Positions 32,704 through 44,206 of a stretch of DNA of 64,000 nt are shown here, piece by piece. The position numbers and the translations under genes were made by a program. The notes under the pieces are model-generated. The model was not told where the DNA came from. It ran no database searches and saw nothing but the letters and a program-made list of their open reading frames with translations. Source of the DNA: Micromonospora sp. CCTCC AA 2012012 (GTDB lineage Bacteria > Actinomycetota > Actinomycetes > Mycobacteriales > Micromonosporaceae); NCBI RefSeq assembly GCF_040499845.1, contig NZ_CP159342.1, positions 3,472,001-3,536,000 on the forward strand, given 5' to 3'. Each line of letters opens with the position of its first letter. The first letter of the stretch is position 1.

Positions 32704-33306
32704 GTGACGAGACGCGCCGCCGAGATCCGCCTGGATGCCCTGCTGCGCACCGCCTGTGACGTGATCGCGGAACGGGGCCTGGCCAACACCCGGACCGCCG
32801 ACGTGGCGGAGGCCGCCGGGGTCAGCCAGGCGCTGGTCTTCTACCACTTCGCCACCAAGGACCGACTGCTCGCGCAGGCCTTCGCGTACGCCGTGGAGCA
32901 GGATCTGGCCCGGCTCGACGCGGTGCTGCGCTCCCCCGCCCCACCCCTGACCAAGCTGCGCCGGATGCTCCGGCTCTACTCCCCGCCCGGCCGCTCCACC
33001 TCCTGGTCCATGTGGATCGACGGCTGGTCCGAGTCGCTGCGTACCCCGGAGTTGGAGAAGGTCTCCCGCCGCCTCGACCTGCGCTGGCGGCAGGACCTGG
33101 CCACGGTGATCTCCGCCGGGGTGGCCGACGGCACCTTCGACTGCGCCGACCCCGCCGGGGCGGCGTGGCGGATCAACGCCGTGATGGACGGGCTCGCCGT
33201 CCAGCTCGCGGTGCACGAGCGGGTCCTCACCCGGCGGCAGATCGGCGAGTGGGTCCGCCTGGTCGCCGCCCGTGAGCTGGGGTTGGAGCCGGCGCAGCTG
33301 GACTGA
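32704..33306 (+). CDS. TetR/AcrR-family transcriptional regulator
   Basis: The protein has 200 residues from GTG 32704 (VTRRAAEIR), chosen for the -10 element 6 nt before it. The N-terminal helix-turn-helix reads TRTADVAEAAGVSQALVFYHFATKDRLLAQAF, which is very typical TetR. The C-terminal ligand domain is Trp-rich (SWSMWIDGWSESL). It converges with the alkane hydroxylase gene, so it may control that gene through the palindrome at 34622-34646, but this link is inferred. Confidence 0.9.
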   Translation: MTRRAAEIRLDALLRTACDVIAERGLANTRTADVAEAAGVSQALVFYHFATKDRLLAQAFAYAVEQDLARLDAVLRSPAPPLTKLRRMLRLYSPPGRSTSWSMWIDGWSESLRTPELEKVSRRLDLRWRQDLATVISAGVADGTFDCADPAGAAWRINAVMDGLAVQLAVHERVLTRRQIGEWVRLVAARELGLEPAQLD

Positions 33307-33311
33307 CCCGG

Positions 33312-33357
33312 GCGCCGGCCGGACACGTGCGCGGGGGGTGCCACGGCCGGCCGGCGC
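33312..33357. terminator. Possible terminator between convergent tetR and alkB
   Basis: Arms GCGCCGGCCGG and CCGGCCGGCGC (11 bp) enclose a 24-nt loop. Their position between two convergent stops suits a shared terminator; the long loop lowers confidence. Confidence 0.45.
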
Positions 33358-33370
33358 GGTTCCGGGACGG

Positions 33371-34567
33371 TCAGCCGGCGTACGGGCGCGGGGTGGCGGC
33401 GGCGCGACCGCGCTGGCGTTCCCGCAGCCGGTCCCACGCCGGCGGATGGACATTGGCCCGGCCGAGGTCGCCGCCGTAGTGAGCGAGCACCCGGTGGTCC
33501 ATCACCCGCCGCCAGAGCGGCGGCACCAGCGCGGCGACCACCATGGTGGCGTAACCGGCGGGCAGCCGCGGCGACGAGTCGAAGCTGCGCAGCGTCTGGT
33601 AGCGGCGCAGCGGATTGGCGTGGTGGTCGCTGTGCCGCTGGAGCTGGAAGAGGAAGACGTTGGTGACCGTCCGGTCGCTGTTCCAGCTGTGCCGCGGGTC
33701 CACCTTCTCGTAACGGCCGGCGGGGGTGCGCTGCCGGGCCAGCCCGTAGTGCTCCAGATAGTTGACCACCTCGAGCAGGGAGAAGCCGACGACCGCCTGG
33801 AGCACCAGGAAGAGCAGCACCCCGGGGCCGAAGGCGAGCAGCAGTACGGCGAAGAGCAGCACGGTCATCGCCCAGGCGTTGAGGACGTCGTTGCGCCACG
33901 TCCACGGGCTGCGGTCGCGCAGCCGGAACCGGCTGGTCTCCAACCGCCAGGCCGAGCGCAGCCCGCCCACGACCGTACGCGGCCAGAACGCCCAGAAGCT
34001 CTCCCCCAGCCGGGAGCTGGCCGGGTCCTCCGGGGTGGCGACGCGGGTGTGGTGTCCCCGGTTGTGCTCGACGTGGAAGTGCCCGTACCCGGTGGGGGCG
34101 AGGGCCACCTTGGAGAGCCAGCGCTCCGCCGTCTCGCGCTTGTGGCCCAGCTCGTGGGCGGTGTTGATGGCGATGCCGTTGACCACCCCGACGGTGGCGA
34201 CCAGGCCCGCCGCACCGAGCCAGGAGAGTCGGCCACCGGCCCAGACGGCGCAGCAGAGCACCAGCGCGGCGTACTGGGCGGGGAGATAGAGGTAGGTCAG
34301 CCAGCGGTAGTAGCCGTCGGCCGCGAGGCGGGGCACCGCCTCCTCCGGCGGGTTGCGCCGGTCGTCGCCGATCAGCAGGTCGATCGCCGGGATCGCGCCG
34401 AAGACCACCAGGGGGGTGAGCCACCAGGCCCAGGTGCCGCCGGTGGCGTGCCAGCCCCACCAGGCGAGGAAGGGCAGCACCGGGACGAGCAGCGCGAGCG
34501 GCCAGAGCGGTTTGCGGGGGTCGCGCCAGGTGCGGGACGGGACGGTCGGTGCGGTGCCGCTGGTCAT
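33371..34567 (-). CDS. alkB: Alkane 1-monooxygenase (AlkB-type membrane di-iron hydroxylase)
   Basis: The protein has 398 residues from ATG 34567 (GGAGG upstream). About six transmembrane helices are visible. All four AlkB signature boxes are present: HELGHK, EHNRGHH, NYLEHYGL and LQRHSDHH. Their histidines bind the di-iron centre that hydroxylates terminal carbons of n-alkanes. Actinobacterial alkB genes are usually followed by rubredoxin genes; none is found here, so electrons must come from elsewhere. A palindrome lies about 55 nt upstream of the start. Confidence 0.92.
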   Translation of the reverse strand: MTSGTAPTVPSRTWRDPRKPLWPLALLVPVLPFLAWWGWHATGGTWAWWLTPLVVFGAIPAIDLLIGDDRRNPPEEAVPRLAADGYYRWLTYLYLPAQYAALVLCCAVWAGGRLSWLGAAGLVATVGVVNGIAINTAHELGHKRETAERWLSKVALAPTGYGHFHVEHNRGHHTRVATPEDPASSRLGESFWAFWPRTVVGGLRSAWRLETSRFRLRDRSPWTWRNDVLNAWAMTVLLFAVLLLAFGPGVLLFLVLQAVVGFSLLEVVNYLEHYGLARQRTPAGRYEKVDPRHSWNSDRTVTNVFLFQLQRHSDHHANPLRRYQTLRSFDSSPRLPAGYATMVVAALVPPLWRRVMDHRVLAHYGGDLGRANVHPPAWDRLRERQRGRAAATPRPYAG

Positions 34568-34621
34568 CGTCAGCCTCCGATGCGGTCGGGACACCTCAGA
34601 CTGTGGCAGTCGTCACGCCGT

Positions 34622-34646
34622 TTTACAAGGCATGAGTTTTTGTAAA
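34622..34646. promoter_or_regulatory. Inverted repeat TTTACAA-N11-TTGTAAA upstream of alkB, candidate operator
   Basis: Two perfect 7-bp arms lie 55-79 nt upstream of alkB. The site is strikingly AT-rich in a 70%+ GC setting. The symmetry and spacing fit a dimeric regulator site, perhaps for the nearby TetR protein. Part may also act as the promoter (TTTACA as -35). Confidence 0.6.
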
Positions 34647-34663
34647 GCGCCGGAGACGGCGAA

Positions 34664-34693
34664 GAGGCCGGGAGGAGCACCCCTCCCGGCCTC
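34664..34693 (-). terminator. Terminator of the 34706-35593 gene
   Basis: A perfect 12-bp stem (GAGGCCGGGAGG) with a 6-nt loop lies 12 nt after the stop. Confidence 0.75.
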
Positions 34694-34705
34694 GACGAAC
34701 CCCGG

Positions 34706-35593
34706 TCAGCGGCGCGCCGGCCGCCACCGCCCCGACCCGGCACCGCGCTCGAACGGCCGCCCCGACGCCTCGTCCACGCCGTCGACCGGGCGCATCAGGT
34801 GCCGCAGACGCAGCAGCAGACCCGCGCCGAGAAAGAGCAGCAACCCGCCGAGCAGGAATGCCGCCTGCACCACGCCGAAACCGCCGGACTGCGCCGCCGG
34901 TCGGCTGGCCGCTCCGGGCGGCGGCACCTCGGCCACCGCCTGGTCACTCGGACCCCCGTCGGTGGGATCGGTGACCGCCGGCTCCCCGGTCGGCTCGGCC
35001 GACGGCGCGACGCTGCTCTCCGACGGCGTCGGCTCGGCCGGCGTCGCCGCGCCGTCCGGCCCGACCACCTCCCGGGTCGCCGTCTGCCGGGCGAGCAGCC
35101 GCAGATCCCGGTCGTACGCCTCGGCGGCGAAGCTCACCTGCCCCCGCGTGACGTCCTCCGCGAAGGCCACCCGGTAGCGGGCCGTCACCGTCCGGCCCGG
35201 GCAGAGAGTGCCCGGGTCGAGCTGCCGGTCGGTCAACCGGGCCACGTCCCCCTCGGCCCGGATGTCCAGCGGGAACTCCCCGGAGTCCTCGACCCGGTCC
35301 ATCTTCACCTGGTCCAGCCGCAACCCGCTCACCCGGAGCACCAGCGACCAGCGCACCTTGACGCAGTCCCCACCGTCCTGCCGGGACACCACCGCGGAGA
35401 GCGTCTCCACCCGGTCGCCCGCGGTGAACTCGTCCGGCAGGCCGCTCAGCTGCGTGGAGAAGGCCGCCGCCGCCCGCGCCGGCCCGGCGACGCCCAGACC
35501 CGCCCCGGACAGACAGGTCAGCACCACCCCGATCCGCAGCGCGTACCGCCACACCCGCACCACCCGCCTCGCCCTCCCGTCGGTCGCGTCCAC
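34706..35593 (-). CDS. Surface protein with Pro/Ser/Thr stalk and C-terminal membrane anchor
   Basis: The protein has 295 residues from GTG 35593. It contains a signal peptide ending at ARA (about residue 41), an Ig-like extracellular domain with a probable disulfide (DCVKVRW and TLCPGRT), a Pro/Ser/Thr/Glu-rich stalk (about 180-235) and one transmembrane helix (AFLLGGLLLFLGAGLLL), ending in a basic tail. No sortase motif is seen. The layout suggests a membrane-tethered surface protein of unknown function. The -10 element TAGCGT lies 6 nt before GTG, suggesting a leaderless transcript. Confidence 0.7.
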   Translation of the reverse strand: MDATDGRARRVVRVWRYALRIGVVLTCLSGAGLGVAGPARAAAAFSTQLSGLPDEFTAGDRVETLSAVVSRQDGGDCVKVRWSLVLRVSGLRLDQVKMDRVEDSGEFPLDIRAEGDVARLTDRQLDPGTLCPGRTVTARYRVAFAEDVTRGQVSFAAEAYDRDLRLLARQTATREVVGPDGAATPAEPTPSESSVAPSAEPTGEPAVTDPTDGGPSDQAVAEVPPPGAASRPAAQSGGFGVVQAAFLLGGLLLFLGAGLLLRLRHLMRPVDGVDEASGRPFERGAGSGRWRPARR

Positions 35594-35599
35594 CTGGCA

Positions 35600-35605
35600 A
35601 CGCTA
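35600..35605 (-). promoter_or_regulatory. -10 element of a probable leaderless promoter
   Basis: Minus strand TAGCGT, 6 nt, then GTG 35593; same arrangement as at mycP. Confidence 0.4.
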
Positions 35606-35744
35606 TGGGCGCACCCGGCAAGCCGGTAGACGGGCGTGTTCGCACGGATCGCCAAGCGCGGGGGGCGAAATCACCGGCAGTGGTGAACCGGTCACGGCCG
35701 CCCCGCGACACGCCCGGGACCCGGCCCCCGGCAGAATCAGCGGG

Positions 35745-36413
35745 GTGTCCGACCTTTCCGCGGCCTTCGTCCGGCTGCACGCCCGGCTCGCGCCGGTCCC
35801 GTTCGTCCCCGAGGTGTCGCTGCACCAGGCGGACGAGCCGATCGGCCTGTGGGAGCTGACCGAGGGCGAGTTCCGCAGCTCCCAGCCCCCGCCGTTCTGG
35901 GCCTTCGCCTGGGCGGGCGGCCAGGGGCTCGCCCGCTACGTCACCGACCACCCCGAGCTGGTCGCCGGCCGCCGGGTGCTCGACCTGGCCGCCGGCTCCG
36001 GCCTGGTCGCCATCGCCGCCGCGCGAGCCGGCGCCGCCACCGTCCGCGCCGTCGAGATCGACGAGCGGGCCGTCGCGGCCGTCGCGCTCAACGCCGAGGC
36101 CAACGGGGTACGCGTCGACGCCGAACTCGGCGACATCCTGGACTCCGACGCCGACGGCGCCGAGGTGGTGCTCGCCGGGGACGTCTTCTACAGCGAGGCG
36201 ATGGCGAAGCGGATGCTGCGCTTCCTGCTCCGGGCCGCCCGCTCCGGCGCCCGGGTCCTCGTCGGCGACCCCGGCCGGGCCTTCCTGCCCCGCGACCGCT
36301 TCCACGAGCTGGCCGCCTACGAGGTCCCGGTCTCGGAGGCGCTGGAGAGCGTACGGGTGAAGCGCACAAACGTGTGGGAGCTGGACCCGAGGCCACCGGG
36401 AGCCACCCGCTAG
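35745..36413 (+). CDS. Class I SAM-dependent methyltransferase (ETF-beta/NNMT-like)
   Basis: The protein has 222 residues from GTG 35745; the frame is open far upstream, but the conserved region begins here. Motif I is VLDLAAGSGLVAIAAA, the acidic SAM-ribose residue lies in VRAVEID, and the post-strand-4 motif is LAGDVFYSE. This resembles protein-lysine methyltransferases of the ETF-beta/METTL20 type, common in actinobacteria. The substrate is probably a protein, but this cannot be read from sequence. It converges with bioD. Confidence 0.82.
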   Translation: MSDLSAAFVRLHARLAPVPFVPEVSLHQADEPIGLWELTEGEFRSSQPPPFWAFAWAGGQGLARYVTDHPELVAGRRVLDLAAGSGLVAIAAARAGAATVRAVEIDERAVAAVALNAEANGVRVDAELGDILDSDADGAEVVLAGDVFYSEAMAKRMLRFLLRAARSGARVLVGDPGRAFLPRDRFHELAAYEVPVSEALESVRVKRTNVWELDPRPPGATR

Positions 36414-36450
36414 CGTGTCGCCGTGCTGTTCCGGAGCCGGGGGGAGCGGC

Positions 36451-37182
36451 TCAGCCGCTCTCCTCGGCCCAGGCCCGCCAGTCGTCGAGCACCCCGTAGA
36501 GCGCCGGGGTGAGCCAGCCCGGGGCGGACCGGCGGAACACCCCCGGGTCCATCGCGCCCGCGCCCATCGGCACCGCGCCGAGCAGGTTCGGCAGCAGGTC
36601 GGTCAGGTTGGACCAGTGCACCAGCTCCGGCTCCGTCGGCCACGCGCCGACCACGACACCGGCCGGCACGGCCCGCCGCTCCAGCGCCTCCAGGGTGAGC
36701 GCGGTGTGGTTGAGCGTGCCGAGGCCGGCGCGGGCCACCACCACGGCCGGCGCACCCAGCGACACCGCCAGGTCGGCCACCGTCCAGGGCTCCCCCGACG
36801 GGCGCAACCCCATCGGTACGAGCAGCCCGCCGGCCCCCTCGACCAGCACCAGGTCGTGCTTGTCGACCTCCGCGCGGATCGCGTCGACGGCGGTGTACAG
36901 CTCCAGCGGCTCCAGCTCGGCGACCCGGGCCGCGGCGAGCGGGGCCAGCGGGTCCGGATAGCTGGCCAGGGTCCGGCCGGTCGACGGGGCGGCCAGCCGG
37001 GTCACCGAGTCGACGTCGCCCGGGTCACCGGTGGCCGTACCCGTCTGACCGGGTTTGATCACGGCCACCCGCATGCCGGCGGCCTGCGCGGCCGCCGCGA
37101 TCGCCGCGGTCACCACGGTCTTGCCCACCTCGGTGTCCGTCCCCGTCACCAGCACCGGTCCGGTCCACGCACCATCGCTCAT
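36451..37182 (-). CDS. bioD: Dethiobiotin synthetase BioD
   Basis: The protein has 243 residues. It catalyses ATP-dependent ureido-ring closure of 7,8-diaminopelargonate to dethiobiotin. The P-loop is GTDTEVGKT, followed by VIKPGQTG and the VEGAGGLLVP motif, all diagnostic. The start overlaps the bioF stop by 4 bp (ATGA), so translation is coupled. bioA is not in the window. Confidence 0.95.
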   Translation of the reverse strand: MSDGAWTGPVLVTGTDTEVGKTVVTAAIAAAAQAAGMRVAVIKPGQTGTATGDPGDVDSVTRLAAPSTGRTLASYPDPLAPLAAARVAELEPLELYTAVDAIRAEVDKHDLVLVEGAGGLLVPMGLRPSGEPWTVADLAVSLGAPAVVVARAGLGTLNHTALTLEALERRAVPAGVVVGAWPTEPELVHWSNLTDLLPNLLGAVPMGAGAMDPGVFRRSAPGWLTPALYGVLDDWRAWAEESG

Positions 37183-38315
37183 GGGGCAGTCTCCACGATG
37201 ACGTCCAGCGCCCGTTCGAAGTCGGCGCGGGGCACGCCGGCGCTGATGGTGAGGCGCAGGCGGGAGCGGGTGTCCGGGGTGGACGGCGGGCGGAAGCAGC
37301 CCACCGCGATCCCGCGGTCCCGGCAGTCGGCCGCCCAGGCGGTCGCCGCCTCCGGACCCGGCGCGGTCACCGAGACCACCGCCGCGTCGGGGGCGGAGAC
37401 GGTCAACCCGGCCGCGCCGAGCCGGCGCACCGCGCGGGCCGCCCGGTCGGCCAGTTCGGCCCGGAGCGGGTCACCGGCGCGGGCCAGCCGCAGCGCCGTG
37501 GCGACCCCGGCGGCCACGGCCGGCGGCAGCGCGGTGTCGAAGATGAACGTCCGCCCGGTCTCCACCAGGTGGCGCACGAACTCGGCCGGGCCGGCCACCA
37601 CGCCGCCCGCCCCACCGAGCGCCTTGGAGAGGGTCGCCGTCACCACCACGTCGGGCTGCCCCGCCAGGCCCGCGGCGGCCACCCCGCCGGCGCCGGCCGG
37701 CCCGGTCACGCCCAGCGCGTGCGCGTCGTCCACCAGAAGCAGCGCGCCGTGCCGGCGGGCGACGGCGTGCAGCCGGGCCAGCGGGGCGAGGTCACCATCG
37801 ACGGAGAAGACCGACTCGGTCACCACCACCGCCGGCCGGCCGGGCGCGGCGGCCAGCGCCGCGGCCACCGCGTCGACGTCGGCGTGCGGGGTCACCACGG
37901 TCTCGGCGCCGGAGATCCGGCAGCCGTCGATCAGCGAGGCGTGGTTGTGGGCGTCGGAGACGAGCAGCGTACGCGGCTGCACCAGGCCCCGGACGGCGGC
38001 GAGGTTGGCCAGGTAGCCGGAGGAGAAGACCAGCGCCCGGTCGGTGCCGAGCCAGTCGGCGAGCGACTCCTCCAGCGCGTGGTGCAGCTGCGTGGAGCCG
38101 CGCACCAGCCGCGACCCGGTGGCCCCCAGCCCGTACGCGGAGAGCGCCCGCGCGGCGGCGGCGGTGACCTCCGGGTGGGTGGCCAACCCCAGGTAGTCGT
38201 TGCCGGCCAGGTCGACGACGGCGTCGTCGGCGGCGCGGGGGCGCAGCCGACGGGTCAGTCCCGCCTTGGCGCGCTGCTCGGCGCGGCGTTCGAGTGCCGC
38301 CAGCCAGTCCGCCAC
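37179..38315 (-). CDS. bioF: 8-amino-7-oxononanoate synthase BioF
   Basis: The protein has 378 residues as called. It is a PLP-dependent alpha-oxoamine synthase that condenses pimeloyl-ACP/CoA with alanine. Visible are [10 protein letters not shown], the GSRLVRGS loop, [12 protein letters not shown] (PLP Asp) and the Schiff-base Lys in [14 protein letters not shown] 38315 is chosen because AGAGAGGA then stands 6 nt upstream; GTG 38321 directly abuts that site. It is first in the bioFD operon and divergent from bioB. Confidence 0.95.
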   Translation of the reverse strand: MADWLAALERRAEQRAKAGLTRRLRPRAADDAVVDLAGNDYLGLATHPEVTAAAARALSAYGLGATGSRLVRGSTQLHHALEESLADWLGTDRALVFSSGYLANLAAVRGLVQPRTLLVSDAHNHASLIDGCRISGAETVVTPHADVDAVAAALAAAPGRPAVVVTESVFSVDGDLAPLARLHAVARRHGALLLVDDAHALGVTGPAGAGGVAAAGLAGQPDVVVTATLSKALGGAGGVVAGPAEFVRHLVETGRTFIFDTALPPAVAAGVATALRLARAGDPLRAELADRAARAVRRLGAAGLTVSAPDAAVVSVTAPGPEAATAWAADCRDRGIAVGCFRPPSTPDTRSRLRLTISAGVPRADFERALDVIVETAP

Positions 38316-38480
38316 CGTCACTCCTCTCTGCCGTCGAGGCCCGTTCCCGGGCGCGTCCGCCGGGCGAAATTACCACCCGCCCCACCCCCACCGGCGTGGC
38401 GCGGGCCGCCCCGCCGATGGTCGGGGTGCGGCCGGTCCGGCGGGCGGCCTCGCTCGTTTCCCGCCGTCGGACCGGCCTTG

Positions 38481-38486
38481 TAGGGT
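38481..38486 (+). promoter_or_regulatory. -10 element of the bioB promoter
   Basis: TAGGGT is followed by 7 nt and ATG 38494. A leaderless or near-leaderless transcript is likely, as there is no Shine-Dalgarno site. No obvious BirA/BioQ-type palindrome was found in 38316-38493. Confidence 0.45.
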
Positions 38487-38493
38487 ACGAGCC

Positions 38494-39489
38494 ATGCCAG
38501 AGATCCTCGACCAGGCCCGTACCCAGGTGCTGGAGAACGGCGTCGGCCTCGACGAGGCCGGTGTCCTCGCCGTGCTCAACCTGCCCGACGAAGACGTCCC
38601 CGCCGCCCTGCAGCTCGCCCACGAGGTGCGGATGCGCTGGTGCGGGCCGGAGGTCGAGGTCGAGGGCATCGTCTCGCTGAAGACCGGCGGCTGCCCCGAG
38701 GACTGCCACTTCTGCTCGCAGTCCGGCCTGTTCACCTCGCCGGTCCGCTCCGTCTGGCTGGACATCCCGTCGCTGGTCGAGGCGGCGAAGCAGACCGCGG
38801 CGACCGGGGCGACGGAGTTCTGCATCGTGGCCGCCGTGCGCGGCCCGGACGCCCGGCTGATGAAGCAGATGCGTGAGGGCGTCGCCGCCATCAAGGCGGA
38901 GGTCGACATCCAGGTCGCCGCCTCGCTGGGCATGCTCAGCCAGGAGCAGGTCGACGAGCTGGTCGAGATGGGCGTGCACCGCTACAACCACAACCTGGAG
39001 ACCTGCCGCTCCTACTTCCCCAACGTGGTCACCACGCACTCCTGGGAGGAGCGCTGGGAGACGCTGACGATGGTCCGCGACTCCGGCATGGAGGTCTGCT
39101 GCGGCGGCATCCTCGGTCTCGGCGAGACGGTGGAGCAGCGGGCGGAGTTCGCCGCGCAGCTCGCCGCGCTGGACCCGCACGAGGTGCCGCTGAACTTCCT
39201 CAACCCCCGCCCGGGCACCCCGCTCGGTGACCGTCCGGTGGTCGAGGGGAAGGACGCGCTGCGGGCCATCGCCGCGTTCCGGCTGGCCATGCCGCGCACC
39301 ATCCTCCGGTACGCGGGCGGCCGCGAGATCACCCTCGGTGACCTCGGCACCCGGGACGGGCTGCTGGGTGGCATCAACGCGGTGATCGTCGGCAACTACC
39401 TGACCACCCTGGGCCGACCGGCGACCGCCGACCTGGAGCTGCTGGACGACCTGAAGATGCCGGTCAAGGCGCTCTCCGCGACGCTGTGA
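38494..39489 (+). CDS. bioB: Biotin synthase BioB (radical SAM)
   Basis: The protein has 331 residues. It inserts sulfur into dethiobiotin. The radical-SAM Cys triad is C67-x3-C71-x2-C74 ([13 protein letters not shown]). Conserved later elements include YNHNLET, the GGILGLGET loop and [10 protein letters not shown]. It is the first gene of bioB-bsaP-GNAT. Confidence 0.97.
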   Translation: MPEILDQARTQVLENGVGLDEAGVLAVLNLPDEDVPAALQLAHEVRMRWCGPEVEVEGIVSLKTGGCPEDCHFCSQSGLFTSPVRSVWLDIPSLVEAAKQTAATGATEFCIVAAVRGPDARLMKQMREGVAAIKAEVDIQVAASLGMLSQEQVDELVEMGVHRYNHNLETCRSYFPNVVTTHSWEERWETLTMVRDSGMEVCCGGILGLGETVEQRAEFAAQLAALDPHEVPLNFLNPRPGTPLGDRPVVEGKDALRAIAAFRLAMPRTILRYAGGREITLGDLGTRDGLLGGINAVIVGNYLTTLGRPATADLELLDDLKMPVKALSATL

Positions 39490-39504
39490 GGCGGTGATGA
39501 CGAG

Positions 39505-39714
39505 GTGACCGAGCTTGCCGGGTCCGCGCTGGCGCGGCGCTGGTGCGACCGATGCGGTGCGGACGCCGCGGTCGGCGGGCACGAGGCGTGCGCGGCGGCG
39601 CGGGCGTTGGAGCCGCCGCGCTTCTGCACGCACTGCCGCCGTCGGATGAAGGTGCAGGTGCTGCCGGTCGGCTGGTCGGCGGTCTGCGTCGAGCACGGCG
39701 AGCTGCGGGGCTGA
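39505..39714 (+). CDS. bsaP: Biotin synthase auxiliary protein BsaP
   Basis: The protein has 69 residues from GTG 39505. Cys-rich: C14-x2-C17, C29, C41-x2-C44, C61 with His64. The core [20 protein letters not shown] and the terminal HGE match the small actinobacterial protein encoded beside bioB and described as an auxiliary (probably Fe-S-related) factor for biotin synthase. It starts 15 nt after bioB and 3 nt before the next gene, so all three are co-expressed. Confidence 0.85.
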   Translation: MTELAGSALARRWCDRCGADAAVGGHEACAAARALEPPRFCTHCRRRMKVQVLPVGWSAVCVEHGELRG

Positions 39715-39717
39715 CGC

Positions 39718-40224
39718 GTGCTGCGGGGACGGGTGGTGACGTTGCGGCCGGTGACGGAGGCGGACGTGCCCGCGCTCGCGGCGATCCGCGCCACCCCGGA
39801 GGTGCGCCGCTGGTGGCGCGGCGACGACGACCTGGCCGGGGCGGTCCGCGCCGACCTGGCCGACGACGAGCTGGCCGTCTACGCCATCGAGCACGACGGC
39901 CGGGTGGTCGGCGCGATCCAGTGGTACGCGGAGACCGACCCCGACTACCGCCACGCCAGCCTCGACGTCTTCCTCGACCCGGCGGTACGCGGCACCGGGC
40001 TCGGCGGGGACGCCGTGCGCACCCTGGTCCGACACCTGGTCGACGAGCACGGCCACCACCGGTTCACGGTCGACCCGGCGGCGGCGAACACCGCGGCGAT
40101 CCGGGCGTACGCGAAGGCGGGTTTCCGCCCGGTGGGCATTCTGCGGCGCTACGAGCGCGGTGCCGACGGGCGCTGGCACGACGGCCTGCTGATGGACCTG
40201 CTCGCCGACGACCTGCCGCGCTGA
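39718..40224 (+). CDS. GNAT acetyltransferase, AAC(6')-like
   Basis: The protein has 168 residues from GTG 39718. The acetyl-CoA motif is RGTGLGGDAVRTLVRHLV; VDPAAANTAAIRAYAKAGFRPVG is the typical C-terminal half. The order of motifs, including WW near residue 33, resembles aminoglycoside 6'-N-acetyltransferases, but many such proteins have other substrates. It is the last gene of the bioB operon; a link to biotin is not evident. Confidence 0.8.
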   Translation: MLRGRVVTLRPVTEADVPALAAIRATPEVRRWWRGDDDLAGAVRADLADDELAVYAIEHDGRVVGAIQWYAETDPDYRHASLDVFLDPAVRGTGLGGDAVRTLVRHLVDEHGHHRFTVDPAAANTAAIRAYAKAGFRPVGILRRYERGADGRWHDGLLMDLLADDLPR

Positions 40225-40243
40225 GCGGGGCCGGGGCGCGGGG

Positions 40244-40762
40244 TCAGCCGTCCCAGATCAGGTGGCCGTCGGGGAGCCGGCGGGCGCCCTCGGCGGGGCG
40301 GTGCGGGCTGAGCCGACCGTCGGGCATCAGGTGCTCGACCGGCACGCCCCGGCCGAGCAGCGTGACGTCGGCGATCAGTCGCCGGTGGCAGCGCCACCAC
40401 ACGCTCTCGCTGCACAGCACCGCCGTGGTCCGCTCGGCGGCGTCGGCGAGCACCGCGTCCAGCGCCGCGTCGAACTCCGGCGTGCGGGTCCAGGCCGCGT
40501 ACGCCCGGAAGGCCGGGACGGTCCACCAGGTGTCCGGCTCGGGTTCGCCGGCCCGCAGGTGCCGGCGACCGCCGAGGGTCGGCTCCCACCGGTAGTCGAC
40601 GCCCACCTCGGGCAGCCACTGTGCGAGCGCCTCCCGCCGCACGTCCGGGTTGGTCCGGCTGGCCGGATACCGCCGCACGTCCACCACCAGCGCCACCCCC
40701 GCGCCGCCCAGCAGCTCCCCCAGCCGCTCCCGGTCGGCCGTCCCGTGCCCCACCGTCACCAT
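40244..40762 (-). CDS. DUF488-family protein
   Basis: The protein has 172 residues from ATG 40762 (MVTVGHGT, GGAG upstream); a GTG 15 nt earlier is possible. DUF488 marks are VTVGHG, VVDVRRYPASRTNPDV and LCSESVWWRCHRRLIAD. The conserved Cys and His suggest a redox or metal site, but the family function is unknown. It converges with the bioB operon. Confidence 0.85.
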   Translation of the reverse strand: MVTVGHGTADRERLGELLGGAGVALVVDVRRYPASRTNPDVRREALAQWLPEVGVDYRWEPTLGGRRHLRAGEPEPDTWWTVPAFRAYAAWTRTPEFDAALDAVLADAAERTTAVLCSESVWWRCHRRLIADVTLLGRGVPVEHLMPDGRLSPHRPAEGARRLPDGHLIWDG

Positions 40763-40867
40763 CGCCCGCTCCACCACCGCAGAGTGCCCCGAATCGTGGG
40801 CACCTACCGCTGAGCAGGAAACACCATCTGTCCGACCTCACGACGGCCGGCGGCCCGGTGCCGGATC

Positions 40868-40913
40868 AGCGATATGCCTCAGCGTCATGTTCATGCCGCT
40901 GAGGCATATCGCT
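40868..40913. repeat. Perfect 17-bp inverted repeat with 12-nt spacer
   Basis: Arm AGCGATATGCCTCAGCG is repeated inverted after TCATGTTCATGC. It lies between the start of the DUF488 gene and the 3' end of the cellulase gene. It may terminate the cellulase transcript (45 nt past its stop) but is unusually AT-containing and long for the terminators here. Confidence 0.7.
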
Positions 40914-40957
40914 CGTTGTCCATCACCTGCCGGCGACCGGGTCACCGGCGGGCTGCG

Positions 40958-44206
<3,249 letters not shown>

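Noticed and set aside
38316..38493. Biotin riboswitch or BirA/BioQ operator between bioF and bioB
   Set aside because: No conserved leader structure or convincing palindrome was visible in this divergent gap.
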